DNA of 16,847 nucleotides, taken from the NCBI GenBank assembly GCA_002495235.1, contig DAEG01000035.1:1-16847 (forward strand), in the 5' to 3' direction. A program made the position numbers and the translations under genes. Every line of letters begins with the position of its first letter. Position 1 is the first letter of the stretch. The notes beneath the pieces are model-generated. The model ran no database searches. It was not told where the DNA came from and saw nothing but the letters and a program-made list of their open reading frames with translations. Source of the DNA: Euryarchaeota archaeon UBA287. Lineage in GTDB: Archaea > Thermoplasmatota > UBA186 > UBA287. Shown piece by piece: positions 7,066-14,591 of this stretch.

Positions 7066-8060
7066 CTTCCCACCAGCGGACATGAAGGATCTGCCGCCGT
7101 CCAGCTCCCGGTCAGAGCAAATGTCCGAGATCTGCAACCGCCGCACTCACGCAGATGCACGCACTCCCTGCAGGGACTGCCTCTCATCGATAGGTCTCTG
7201 GCCTTTTTGACCAGCTCCGAGTTCTGCACGTCTCTCCATATCTCCACTAGGCTCTTTTCATTCACATTACCCATCGCAACAGGAGCGAACGTGCAGGGTT
7301 TCACATCCCCGTTTGTCTCAATGAAAGCGTAACCGCCAAATATGCAGCCGGAGGTATCAGGAACCCTGATGCCGTCCTCGCCAGCTGCGCTATAAGCTAT
7401 GTTATGCTCCATCAGAAATGGCTTGAAGAATGGCTCATCAACAAACACATCAATCCCGTACTTTCTCTGATTTTCAACTATTGAATAAAAGACCTCTTCG
7501 TACTCTCTCCCGCTCAGAACATACCTCCCGTAGTCCCTGCAGGGCTTCAACCCCAGAAATGTGATCTTCCTGAACCCCAGGGCGCTCACGAATTCAAAGA
7601 GGCCTCCTATCTGCCCGCGGTTGTGTTTTCCTATGGTCACCGGACAGGAATCAAGAATGCCGCACTCACCAGCAACAGCCACAGATTCCTTTAACTTCTC
7701 AAAGCTAGCGCCTCTCCTTATCGTCTCATAGCTCGCGCTGTCAGCCCCATCTACGCTTATCATCAGATTCACATCGAGGTCTGCCAGCCTCTGAGCAGTG
7801 TCCCTGTCTAACAGCATGCCATTGGTGATGAGATGGACTCTGATGCTCTTTCTGCGTATTATCTCTAGGACATCAAAAAGCTCTCTGCGCAAAAGCGGCT
7901 CCCCTCCTTCGACTATGACCCAGGCCGGTTTGAGCAGGGGTATCTCTTCAGCCACTCTCAAGAGAGTCTCCTTATCCAGTTCTTCTTTGCCCATCCCCCT
8001 GCAGTGCAGACAGTGGAGGTTGCATCTGTTTGTGATCGCCCAATCAACCGGACCCAACAT
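7062..8060 (-). CDS. Radical SAM/SPASM domain protein
   Basis: 332-residue radical SAM enzyme. The SAM-cluster motif CNLHCLHC gives Cys13, Cys17 and Cys20, followed by the GGEP motif (about 52-55), the TNG strand end and SVDG. A C-terminal SPASM-like region supplies extra cluster cysteines: SGCIF, VKPCTF, CRECVHLRECGGC and a final DPSC (about 239-327). Such proteins modify peptides or cofactors; relatives include PqqE, heme-pathway AhbC/AhbD and aldehyde ferredoxin oxidoreductase maturases, but nothing here identifies the substrate. ATG8060 is preferred to ATG8075 because the TATA box at 8081-8088 is centred about 25 bases before it, as at other genes here, and transcription from that box would begin after 8075. 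Its stop overlaps the DUF1464 start as ATGA. No precursor peptide gene was seen beside it. Confidence 0.88.
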   Translation of the reverse strand: MLGPVDWAITNRCNLHCLHCRGMGKEELDKETLLRVAEEIPLLKPAWVIVEGGEPLLRRELFDVLEIIRRKSIRVHLITNGMLLDRDTAQRLADLDVNLMISVDGADSASYETIRRGASFEKLKESVAVAGECGILDSCPVTIGKHNRGQIGGLFEFVSALGFRKITFLGLKPCRDYGRYVLSGREYEEVFYSIVENQRKYGIDVFVDEPFFKPFLMEHNIAYSAAGEDGIRVPDTSGCIFGGYAFIETNGDVKPCTFAPVAMGNVNEKSLVEIWRDVQNSELVKKARDLSMRGSPCRECVHLRECGGCRSRTFALTGSWTAADPSCPLVGR

Positions 8061-8080
8061 AAAAACGATCGCCATCTCGA

Positions 8081-8088
8081 TTTTTAAA
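8081..8088 (-). promoter_or_regulatory. TATA box of the radical SAM-DUF1464 pair
   Basis: TTTAAAAA on the minus strand, centred about 25 bases before ATG8060 but only about 10 before ATG8075, so it also decides the start. Confidence 0.55.
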
Positions 8089-8229
8089 GGTTTGTGGGGC
8101 TGTGGACTATCTGAATGTGCTCCGTGAAGATCACTACCCCGCGGTATGCGGCCGGATGCTGAAGCTCACGCTGGCGGTGGAGAAACGCGCGCGTCACCCA
8201 CGTTCTGCCACCGCGGCTGATCGAGAGAG

Positions 8230-9612
8230 CTAGTATGTCTTAGCCCCGTACGCTATAGTATCGCACTCCTTGTGGCACACGACGCATCTGCCGTTCTCCC
8301 TCTCGCTGCCTGTGCCGAGAAGGGACATGTCCAAGGCATCCTCGATCGTGTGACCACACTCCTCGCTTCCGCACCAGCTGAACCTCACGATCTTCCTGCT
8401 GGCCTTTCTTTTGTCCAGGGATTCTATCCTGACTATCCTGCTCTTCAGGAGCTCTTCCGCTTTTTTGTACAGCCTCTCGCTCATAGCGTCCAGCTCCTCA
8501 TCTATCCTGGAGCTCATGTCCTCAACCTTGACCTTTATCTTTTCCTTTGTGTCCCTGAGTACCATAACGACGGAATTCTCATCAACGTCCCTCGGCCCCA
8601 CCTCTATTCGGATAGGCACGCCCTTCTTCTCCCATTCATAATATTTGCTTCCCGGCGTCATCTCCCTATCATCCATGACGAAGCCTTTGCCATTCAGCTC
8701 CTCGTGCAGCTTTTCCGCGAAATCCATGACCTTCTTCTCCTTGCCCTTGAAGATTATGGGTATGACCACGCCCTTTATAGGAGCTATCTCCGGCGGGAGC
8801 ACAAGCCCGGTGCTGTCCGAGTGTGTGAGTATGACCGCCCCCAGCAGCCTGTCGCTCATGCCATAGGTCGTCTGGTGCGCGTAGTGCTCCTCACCCTCTT
8901 CGTCCTTGTACTTTATGTTGTACGCCCTGGCAAAGTTGTCCCTGTAGTTGTGGATCGTTCCTATCTGGAGCGTCCTGCCCTCAGGAGTGTAGGCATCTGC
9001 CCCGAGGCTGTAATATGCGCCTGCGAACTTATCCCATTCCGGCCTCTTGTTCAGGAGATAGGGCAGGCATAGCTTTTTACCCAGTCGCTCCATTATGCCC
9101 ATGTCCTCCCTCACCTGTGCCTCGGAGTCCTCGAACGTGTCATGCGCCGTGTGCGACTCGAAGAAGTGTATCTCCCTGACACGTATCAGGGGCCTCGTCT
9201 GCTTTGTTTCGTAACGATATGTGTTGACGATCTGGAACGTCTTGAGAGGGAGATCCTTGTGAGTCCTTATCCACAGGGCAAATGAGGGGTACATCGCCGT
9301 TTCGCTGGTCGGTCTCAGCAGTAACCGCCTCTTCAGCTTTTTGTCACCACCGTGCGTGACCCAGTAGACCTGGGAGCTGAAGCCCTTTATGTGCTCCTCC
9401 TCTCTCTTGAAATAGTTCTCTGGTATGAGCAGAGGAAAATTGACCTCTCCGTGATTGGTGCGTTTCATCTCCCCCCTTATCATGGAGTCGATCCTGTTCC
9501 TTATCTCCATGCCGTAGGGAAGCCAGATGTACATACCCTTGACCCCGTACCTCATGTCGCATATGCCAGCCTCATCCATGATCTCGTTTATTTTTTTCGC
9601 TTTTTCCTTCAT
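8230..9612 (-). CDS. proS: Prolyl-tRNA synthetase, archaeal/eukaryote-like type
   Basis: Class II synthetase charging tRNA-Pro with proline in the cytosol. Length 460 residues, right for the archaeal type without the bacterial editing insertion. Motif 1 lies in MSMKEKAKKINEIMDEAG...GVKGMYIWLPYG and LLRPTSETAMYPSFALWI. Motif 2 is the run from YRYETKQTRPLIRVREIHFF. The anticodon-binding domain follows (GVVIPIIFKGKEKKVMDFAE). The C-terminal zinc-type domain has CGSEECGH and CVVCHKEC and ends in the conserved YGAKTY with terminal tyrosine. ATG9612 is chosen because GGGGTG lies 5 bases before it; GTG9618, which overlaps the stop of the membrane-protein gene as GTGA, would add two residues. Either way it is translationally coupled to DUF63. 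This synthetase type is one of the clearest archaeal markers in the window. Confidence 0.97.
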   Translation of the reverse strand: MKEKAKKINEIMDEAGICDMRYGVKGMYIWLPYGMEIRNRIDSMIRGEMKRTNHGEVNFPLLIPENYFKREEEHIKGFSSQVYWVTHGGDKKLKRRLLLRPTSETAMYPSFALWIRTHKDLPLKTFQIVNTYRYETKQTRPLIRVREIHFFESHTAHDTFEDSEAQVREDMGIMERLGKKLCLPYLLNKRPEWDKFAGAYYSLGADAYTPEGRTLQIGTIHNYRDNFARAYNIKYKDEEGEEHYAHQTTYGMSDRLLGAVILTHSDSTGLVLPPEIAPIKGVVIPIIFKGKEKKVMDFAEKLHEELNGKGFVMDDREMTPGSKYYEWEKKGVPIRIEVGPRDVDENSVVMVLRDTKEKIKVKVEDMSSRIDEELDAMSERLYKKAEELLKSRIVRIESLDKRKASRKIVRFSWCGSEECGHTIEDALDMSLLGTGSERENGRCVVCHKECDTIAYGAKTY

Positions 9613-9614
9613 GC

Positions 9615-10682
9615 TCACACCCCTAGAGTTATCCTCAGCATGTCCCTTGTGCCAGGAGCCATACCGAGGATGATTATCATCAGCAGAGCGATATCCTTCA
9701 CAGTCTCATTCTCGTCCTTTATAGCATAGATCACAAGAAGGACAACTGCCAGCTTTATTGGTATCATGACCCAGGGCCCGGCCGTGCCCATCACAAAGGA
9801 GGGCAGGACGTGCTTTTCGTAGTAGCCGAACTGTGATATACCGATGTAAGTTGCCGTGGCGTCTAGCATCTGCGAGAAAACCGCAGCAAGGCACAGCGGA
9901 TCCTTGAAGTAGGAAGGCAGCGGCAGAATAAAGATCAGGAAAGTCACGAGCGCGGGCAGGGAGAGAGAGCCCAGCAAGACCATGGGTCTCAATTCAGCGT
10001 TCGGCGCGTAGGAGATGACGTAGTAGAGAGCCAGCGAGAGAAGAAACAGGGAGAAGAGAAAGCCCTGTCTGTGCCACTCTCTGAACTTAGTCGAGAGCCA
10101 TATGAACACAGCACTCACCAGCGCAAGGTACAGGTAGCTCATGCGCATCGAAAGGCTGCTCTGCAGAAGCACAACGGACAGTGCGCATGCAACGATCGCC
10201 ACTACCATAGGTAACGGATAGCGGCTCGAGGAAAACCTCATCGAGGCAAATATGACGCAGAGGAACAGTATGAGGATCTGTATGTATATCAGCGGCGTTA
10301 TGAACATGGCCTGCAGATCGAGGGAGAGAAAAAGGCCCATGTCCTCAAGGACCCTTGCCACAGAGCCGTAGATCATCAGCGGGAAAAGGGCAAAGATGAA
10401 CTTTTTTATGTCGCCTTCCTCTGCCTTTCCCTTAAGGTGGGAATAAGCAACATAGAGCGCACCTACCGTAAGGATCGCGTATGTCGCCGTATTGACGATG
10501 TTGTACCCGGAGAAGGCCCTGACCCCGCCGTACTCCGTGCTATAGGCTCCCATGGCATCCGCAACGATAGGACCCCAGAAATATCTCCATATGAACTGGT
10601 CGTAGAATGTGTGAGGAAAAGCAACAGCTAAAACGACCAGGGCCGCAATGAGGGCGAGCACTATCATCAGCGTTCGGCGCAC
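9615..10682 (-). CDS. DUF63 family membrane protein
   Basis: Polytopic membrane protein matching the archaeal DUF63 family, of unknown function. Eight or more hydrophobic segments can be seen along about 355 residues, beginning with an N-terminal helix MIVLALIAALVVLAVAF after two arginines. Family-like motifs are WGPI near residue 30, the STEYGGVRAFSGYNIVNTATY stretch, YGSVARVLEDMG, a later QMLDATATYIG and the C-terminal GMAPGTRDMLR. The charged or polar residues within helices (RVLED, LDATAT) suggest transport or an intramembrane active site, but that is inference. GTG10682 is preferred because a TATA box is centred 25 bases upstream of it; ATG10667 is a second possibility. The open frame continues upstream without membrane or family-like sequence and is ignored. 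It ends overlapping the proS start region, so the two share a transcript. Confidence 0.85.
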   Translation of the reverse strand: MRRTLMIVLALIAALVVLAVAFPHTFYDQFIWRYFWGPIVADAMGAYSTEYGGVRAFSGYNIVNTATYAILTVGALYVAYSHLKGKAEEGDIKKFIFALFPLMIYGSVARVLEDMGLFLSLDLQAMFITPLIYIQILILFLCVIFASMRFSSSRYPLPMVVAIVACALSVVLLQSSLSMRMSYLYLALVSAVFIWLSTKFREWHRQGFLFSLFLLSLALYYVISYAPNAELRPMVLLGSLSLPALVTFLIFILPLPSYFKDPLCLAAVFSQMLDATATYIGISQFGYYEKHVLPSFVMGTAGPWVMIPIKLAVVLLVIYAIKDENETVKDIALLMIIILGMAPGTRDMLRITLGV

Positions 10683-10935
10683 AGTGCGAATGGCGCAGCT
10701 TTGAGATAAACTTTTGTGTAATCTTGCGCTTGCAATGCAGCACAACCCGCAAGGAGCCGGCTCTTCACCGCGCATAGTGCAGGTCTGACATTGACGCAAT
10801 GGACTTGTTGTTGGGCACTGGCTGTGATAGGACAATCTCGTGGGCGTCAGGTTGCTATGCGATCCTCTCTGGATTAAGGGCGCGGAGGACTGCGCAGCCC
10901 ACAGCATCCAGCACACAGGCTGCACAGTCGACGGT
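10683..10935. other. Intergenic stretch between the M49 peptidase and DUF63
   Basis: About 250 bases with no gene I can support. The only signal recognised is the DUF63 TATA box. An open frame runs through it on the minus strand, but its translation is rich in Cys, Ser, Gln and Thr with no recognisable protein character. No tRNA or clear box C/D RNA was found. Confidence 0.5.
10703..10710 (-). promoter_or_regulatory. TATA box of the DUF63-proS transcript
   Basis: TTTATCTC on the minus strand with AAAAG just upstream, centred about 25 bases before GTG10682. Confidence 0.55.
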
Positions 10936-12978
10936 TCAGGCGACCGCTGCCACAGGCATCCCTCTGCTCCTATCAGAGATATCCGAGAACCTCAGCTGCT
11001 GCTCGGCGTAGCTCTCCTCGTAAGCCAGCTCAACGTCAACCACTCTGCCATTTCCATCGGTGACCGGCACGAGCTCAGGCAGCACGATGACCTTGTATCT
11101 GGGGACGTTGATCTTTGAGTACCTGTCTATGACCTCGTCCCTCAGCTCAGGGTCAAACGGCATCCCATACGTCTCGACCAGCGCCTTTGCTCCAGCGTAA
11201 TCGCCGGTTGACTTTACCGTCTGTATCTTTGAGAGCAGCTCTCCCACGACCTCCCTCATGCGCTCGGGATCCTCGACCCTGTAATAGGTCTTGCCGTCCT
11301 GTTTTGCGACCTGCACTGCACCTCTGTCTATCAGATACTGGACTATCAGGTGGGTTGCCTGGTGGTGAGCCTCGCCGATCGCGGTCTGTCCCTCGTACCC
11401 TCTGAGGATGAGCATGTCGTCCATGACGTACGAACGGTAGTAGTCCCACGCGGTCTCTCTGTCCTTGATCATACCGAGCTCTATCGTCCTGTTGTCCGGC
11501 AGGAGATACAGCCCGACAAGATCCGCCCGGGTCTCCTCGAGCGTGTTGTAGTACTCCTTCAGATAGAGAGACGGGTCCTTATCGAGGGCGCTCGAGGTCT
11601 TTCCTGAACCGTGCCCTGTTATCTCGTGAAAGTTCACCAGCAGCCAGTCCGCCTGTGACACCGCCGCAGGATCCTTGGCCCTGTCCTCGGGCAGCACGAA
11701 CTCCTCTGCGACGCTTTCCCCGTAAGCCTCCTCACTTCCCATGTTCTGGCTCTCTATGATGTTGTCGAGAGAGACGGACTTGCTCCCGTATCTCTCCCTG
11801 ATCTCCTGCGAGTTGGGCAGGTTTATCCCTATCACGCAGCAGGCAGCTCCATCGCCGCTCTCCGCCAGCACGGACACGGACTTGCCGACAGGCTTGTCAG
11901 TCCACGTCTTTTTGTACTCCTCAGGCCACGGCATGCTGTCCTCGTAGTACTGGACGTTGTCGATTATCTTCTGTATCTCGACCGTCTTTTCGTGGTTCAC
12001 GAAATCCACAAGACCCTCCCAGCTACCCTTCATGCCCATGGGATCCTGGTACACCTCGGTGAAGCCGTTGACAAAATCCACCTCCGGGTTAGATCTTACC
12101 CATGCAATGTTGAAGGCGTCGAAGTCCTTGGGGTCGCCTGTCCGGTAGTACCTTATCAGGAGGTCTATGCATTTTGCCTGATCCGGCCCTGCATACTCCC
12201 TCGCCTTCTCTAGGTAGTGTATTATGTTCTCTATGTATTCCCCGTAGAGCCCACCGACCCTGTAGACCTGCTCCCTGACCCCTGAGGATCCCTGAAGCTC
12301 AATCCTTGAGTTCAGCGGGTGCTTTCCTTTCACATCCCTGTAAAAGTTCTCCACCATCTTCTCCGTGACGCTGGGAGCGTAAAAATTCACCGCACTGTCC
12401 GCGACTATGTCCTCCGCCTCGAGATCCTTTAGCTTTGGCTCGTATGCTGGGTCGAACATGGGCTTCCTGACTGTCTCAAGCAGATCATCCAGGGTCTCGC
12501 CACCGCGGAGCCCGAAATCTGCACCATTCTCCTGCGCCTGATGCGCAGCGTCTGTCAGCTCTTCGAATGTGAACTCCGGCAGGAACTTCTCATACGTCCT
12601 GTCGTCGTAGTTGGAACCTGAGTTCCAGAATCTGTAGGTGTAGTACTTGATCTCACCGAATGTGTCAGGATCTATGCCTTCTGGATGCGACATGATCCCC
12701 TCAAGGACCATTTTTATGTCCAGACCGTTCCTGTGCATCTGGTCAAAGAATATGTCCCTTCCGGCTATCGCCGCCTGTGTGAGCCAGTAGGCGAGCAGTT
12801 GATCATCTGTGTTCAGTTCCTCAAAGCCATCCGCATAGACCCTGTAAACGACCATGTTCCCGACCTGCTCGACCAGGTACTTCCTCTCCTCAGTCGGCTC
12901 CTCGACCTGCTGCACGCAACCGCTGATCATAACACAGATCGCCAGAGCTAGTGCTAATGCAACCCCTCTGCCCTTCAT
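10936..12978 (-). CDS. Lipoprotein dipeptidyl-peptidase III-like metallopeptidase (M49)
   Basis: Zinc metallopeptidase of family M49, about 680 residues against roughly 700 for dipeptidyl-peptidase III, which removes dipeptides from the N-terminus of short peptides. The hallmark HEITGHGSGK (about 453-462) supplies two zinc histidines and the catalytic glutamate in the M49 HExxGH form. EETRADLVGLYLL, about 25 residues later, supplies the third ligand. Earlier parts such as FWNSGSNYDDRTYEKFLPEF also fit. The N-terminus is a signal peptide ending in a lipobox (VMISGC), so the enzyme is probably anchored outside the cell, whereas characterised eukaryotic members are largely cytosolic. ATG12978 fits the TATA box spacing; ATG12984 adds two residues. 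Codon use is archaeal. It likely feeds peptides to the cell, consistent with urocanase nearby. Confidence 0.9.
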   Translation of the reverse strand: MKGRGVALALALAICVMISGCVQQVEEPTEERKYLVEQVGNMVVYRVYADGFEELNTDDQLLAYWLTQAAIAGRDIFFDQMHRNGLDIKMVLEGIMSHPEGIDPDTFGEIKYYTYRFWNSGSNYDDRTYEKFLPEFTFEELTDAAHQAQENGADFGLRGGETLDDLLETVRKPMFDPAYEPKLKDLEAEDIVADSAVNFYAPSVTEKMVENFYRDVKGKHPLNSRIELQGSSGVREQVYRVGGLYGEYIENIIHYLEKAREYAGPDQAKCIDLLIRYYRTGDPKDFDAFNIAWVRSNPEVDFVNGFTEVYQDPMGMKGSWEGLVDFVNHEKTVEIQKIIDNVQYYEDSMPWPEEYKKTWTDKPVGKSVSVLAESGDGAACCVIGINLPNSQEIRERYGSKSVSLDNIIESQNMGSEEAYGESVAEEFVLPEDRAKDPAAVSQADWLLVNFHEITGHGSGKTSSALDKDPSLYLKEYYNTLEETRADLVGLYLLPDNRTIELGMIKDRETAWDYYRSYVMDDMLILRGYEGQTAIGEAHHQATHLIVQYLIDRGAVQVAKQDGKTYYRVEDPERMREVVGELLSKIQTVKSTGDYAGAKALVETYGMPFDPELRDEVIDRYSKINVPRYKVIVLPELVPVTDGNGRVVDVELAYEESYAEQQLRFSDISDRSRGMPVAAVA

Positions 12979-12998
12979 GGACATAATTGATTTTCTGA

Positions 12999-13006
12999 TA
13001 TATCAA
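12999..13006 (-). promoter_or_regulatory. TATA box of the M49 peptidase gene
   Basis: TTGATATA on the minus strand, centred about 25 bases before ATG12978 and only about 19 before ATG12984. Confidence 0.55.
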
Positions 13007-13079
13007 CTTGCTCTCCAGCGCATTCTACAGCACCATCGCTGGCGTGATGGATACCAGAGAGGAGACGCTTTCATGGCCG

Positions 13080-13110
13080 GATCTTTGTAGGGAAACAGTA
13101 CCTACAGATC
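13080..13110 (-). repeat. Hairpin at the 3' end of asparagine synthetase
   Basis: Two inverted segments, GATCTGTAGG (13101-13110, minus strand) and CCTACAAAGATC (13080-13091), can pair over ten base pairs with a two-base bulge and a loop of about nine bases. It covers the stop codon of the asparagine synthetase gene. No T-run follows, so it is not a standard terminator; an mRNA 3' stabilising stem is possible. Confidence 0.4.
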
Positions 13111-14004
13111 CCCTACCAGACCCGGGATCCTCGGGAAAGGCTGAACCTCACACACGTGCTTGGCCCCGCACATCCAGGCGATCAGGCGCTCAAGGCCTAT
13201 GCCCGCTCCCGCTGTTGGCCTTATCCTTCCGCTGCCTGCGAGATCGAGCAGCGCCCTGAAATTCTCCTTTCTGACACCATCCCGATCCATCTTGCGCACT
13301 ATCCTGTCGTAGTCGCTCTCTCTCCGCGATCCCGAGAGCACCTCGCCGATACCAGGCAGCATCAGATCGTAGTTGTCCCAAAAGCCGCTGTCAGGATCCT
13401 CAAAGTCGTAGAACTCCCTCGGCATGTCGACGACCCAGCAGAACTCGTCGCTCTTGGCTTCCCGCTCATAGACCCTGAATGGCCTCTCGGGAACTGCCAG
13501 ATCCCTGCCAAGGTATGCGAGTTCCTCTTTTGACGTTCTCTTCAGATAGGATATAAGCCCGCAGGTCATCTCCTCGACCATGTCCATAACGTCCCTTGAG
13601 CTCGCGTAGCGCATCTCGAAGTCCAATTGCGTGAACTCGTAGGCATGCCTCCCTGTCGTTGCCCTGTCTCTCCGCTCAAGTCTGATGTTCGGAGATAAGG
13701 TGAATAACCGATCGTACAACAATGAGCACGCGGTTATCTTGTGCACGATCATGCTCTGCATGGCCATCACCTTTTCACCATACATGTCCACCTCGATCCT
13801 ACCTTCTATTGACGCCGATGGATCCGGCCAAAGGGGATCTGTGACCTTTGAGAATACCACCGGTAAAAACCAGCTGAACCCTCTCTCAACAAAGGCATTG
13901 GTCATGTAGCTTAGCGTTTTTGTCGTTATAGAGCCTATGGCCTTTTTCCTCTCAAGCTCTTTCTCAGAGAGATCCTTCAGCTCTTTTGGCATTTCTGTGA
14001 GCAT
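13102..14004 (-). CDS. Archaeal-type asparagine synthetase A (AsnRS-like)
   Basis: Class II synthetase core without a tRNA-binding domain, matching the archaeal ammonia-dependent asparagine synthetase characterised from Pyrococcus abyssi (about 294 residues; here 300). The reaction is aspartate + ammonia + ATP to asparagine + AMP. Motif 1 is around FLPVVFSKVTDPLW (47-59). Motif 2 runs from RLERRDRATTG to YEFTQLDFEM (108-131). Motif 3 is GAGIGLERLIAWM (about 266-278). WDNYDLMLPGIGEVLSGSRRE matches the aspartate-handling region of AspRS/AsnRS proteins. The complete lack of an N-terminal anticodon domain separates it from tRNA synthetases. ATG14004 lies about 27 bases after a TATA box. It is divergent from an Lrp/AsnC regulator, with an inverted repeat between the two promoters, so it is probably regulated by that protein. 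Confidence 0.9.
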   Translation of the reverse strand: MLTEMPKELKDLSEKELERKKAIGSITTKTLSYMTNAFVERGFSWFLPVVFSKVTDPLWPDPSASIEGRIEVDMYGEKVMAMQSMIVHKITACSLLYDRLFTLSPNIRLERRDRATTGRHAYEFTQLDFEMRYASSRDVMDMVEEMTCGLISYLKRTSKEELAYLGRDLAVPERPFRVYEREAKSDEFCWVVDMPREFYDFEDPDSGFWDNYDLMLPGIGEVLSGSRRESDYDRIVRKMDRDGVRKENFRALLDLAGSGRIRPTAGAGIGLERLIAWMCGAKHVCEVQPFPRIPGLVGDL

Positions 14005-14027
14005 GAGGCACTGTTATGACGGCGTAC

Positions 14028-14035
14028 AATATAAA
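14028..14035 (-). promoter_or_regulatory. TATA box of asparagine synthetase
   Basis: TTTATATT on the minus strand, close to the archaeal consensus, centred about 27 bases before ATG14004. Confidence 0.7.
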
Positions 14036-14037
14036 CA

Positions 14038-14079
14038 TTTTGTTATAAATTTTGACATAATGTAAAATTTATTACAAAA
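14038..14079. promoter_or_regulatory. Inverted-repeat operator between asnA and lrp
   Basis: TTTTGTTATAAATTTT (14038-14053) and AAAATTTATTACAAAA (14064-14079) are inverted copies, pairing at 15 of 16 positions around a 10-base spacer. The element fills the space between the two divergent TATA boxes, ending two bases from each. Lrp/AsnC proteins bind AT-rich dyads, so control of both genes from this site is likely, by inference. Confidence 0.7.
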
Positions 14080-14080
14080 A

Positions 14081-14090
14081 TCTTTATTTT
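14081..14090 (+). promoter_or_regulatory. TATA-like box of the Lrp gene
   Basis: TCTTTATTTT, centred about 23 bases before ATG14109. The surrounding sequence is AT-rich, so the exact register is uncertain. Confidence 0.45.
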
Positions 14091-14108
14091 TATAGACATA
14101 TTGTTCAT

Positions 14109-14549
14109 ATGGATGACAAGGATATCGTCATAATTGAGGAACTGAAAGAGAACGGCAGGGAGAGCACAACAAGGATCGCAGACAGGCTGGGCATTCCGAG
14201 GGTGACCGTGCACGAGAGGATAAGGAGACTGCTCGAAGAGAAGGTGATAAGGAAGTTCACCGTGCAGCTCGACTACCACAAGCTTGGGCTAGGCACGACC
14301 GCGTTCATTCTCGTCTCTTTCCTGCCAACGACCAGAAAAACCCAGAGCGAGCTCGCTGAGGAGATATCGAGGATACCAAACGTCTTTGAGGTGCACATAA
14401 TCTCTGGCGAGTGGGACTTCATCGTGAAGGCGAGAGCGGAAAGCGTCGAGGAGCTCGGCGACCTTGTTGTCAATCGCCTGAGGATGATAGAGGGAGTGGA
14501 AAAAACTATAAGCTGCCTGTCCTTCAAGAGCATAAAAGAGGAGCCCTGA
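14109..14549 (+). CDS. Lrp/AsnC family transcriptional regulator
   Basis: 146-residue one-domain-pair regulator of the feast/famine family. Residues about 1-50 form the winged helix-turn-helix (DKDIVIIEELKENGRESTTRIA, then LGIPRVTVHERIRRLLEEKVI). Residues about 65-140 form the RAM ligand-binding domain (GTTAFILVSFL, EVHIISGEWDFIVKA, VEELGDLVVNRLRMIEGVEKT). Such proteins assemble into octamers and respond to amino acids. It starts with no room for a leader after its TATA-like box. Its position divergent from asparagine synthetase matches the asnC-asnA layout of enterobacteria, where AsnC controls asnA in response to asparagine; here the ligand is inferred, not seen. The intergenic dyad is the likely binding site, and the regulator probably controls its own gene as well. 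Confidence 0.93.
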   Translation: MDDKDIVIIEELKENGRESTTRIADRLGIPRVTVHERIRRLLEEKVIRKFTVQLDYHKLGLGTTAFILVSFLPTTRKTQSELAEEISRIPNVFEVHIISGEWDFIVKARAESVEELGDLVVNRLRMIEGVEKTISCLSFKSIKEEP

Positions 14550-14560
14550 ACTGGAAAAAA

Positions 14561-14568
14561 TAATATAA
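14561..14568 (+). promoter_or_regulatory. TATA box of the rubrerythrin-like gene
   Basis: TAATATAA, centred about 27 bases before ATG14592 and 21 before ATG14586. It suggests the gene has its own promoter rather than depending only on the Lrp transcript. Confidence 0.5.
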
Positions 14569-14591
14569 GTCTGTCTGCACTATCCATGCAC

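Noticed and set aside
8272..9072. 266-codon plus-strand frame inside proS
   Set aside because: It is antisense to prolyl-tRNA synthetase, which has complete class II motifs. No start signal was found.
10683..10925. N-terminal extension of the DUF63 protein by about 80 residues
   Set aside because: The extension is Cys/Ser/Gln-rich with no family character, and the TATA box lies inside it, so transcription would start downstream.
13024..13043. Short CCAGCG/CGCTGG inverted repeat upstream of the M49 gene
   Set aside because: A 6-bp stem with a 16-base loop in GC-rich DNA is expected by chance, and it is not placed on the TATA box.
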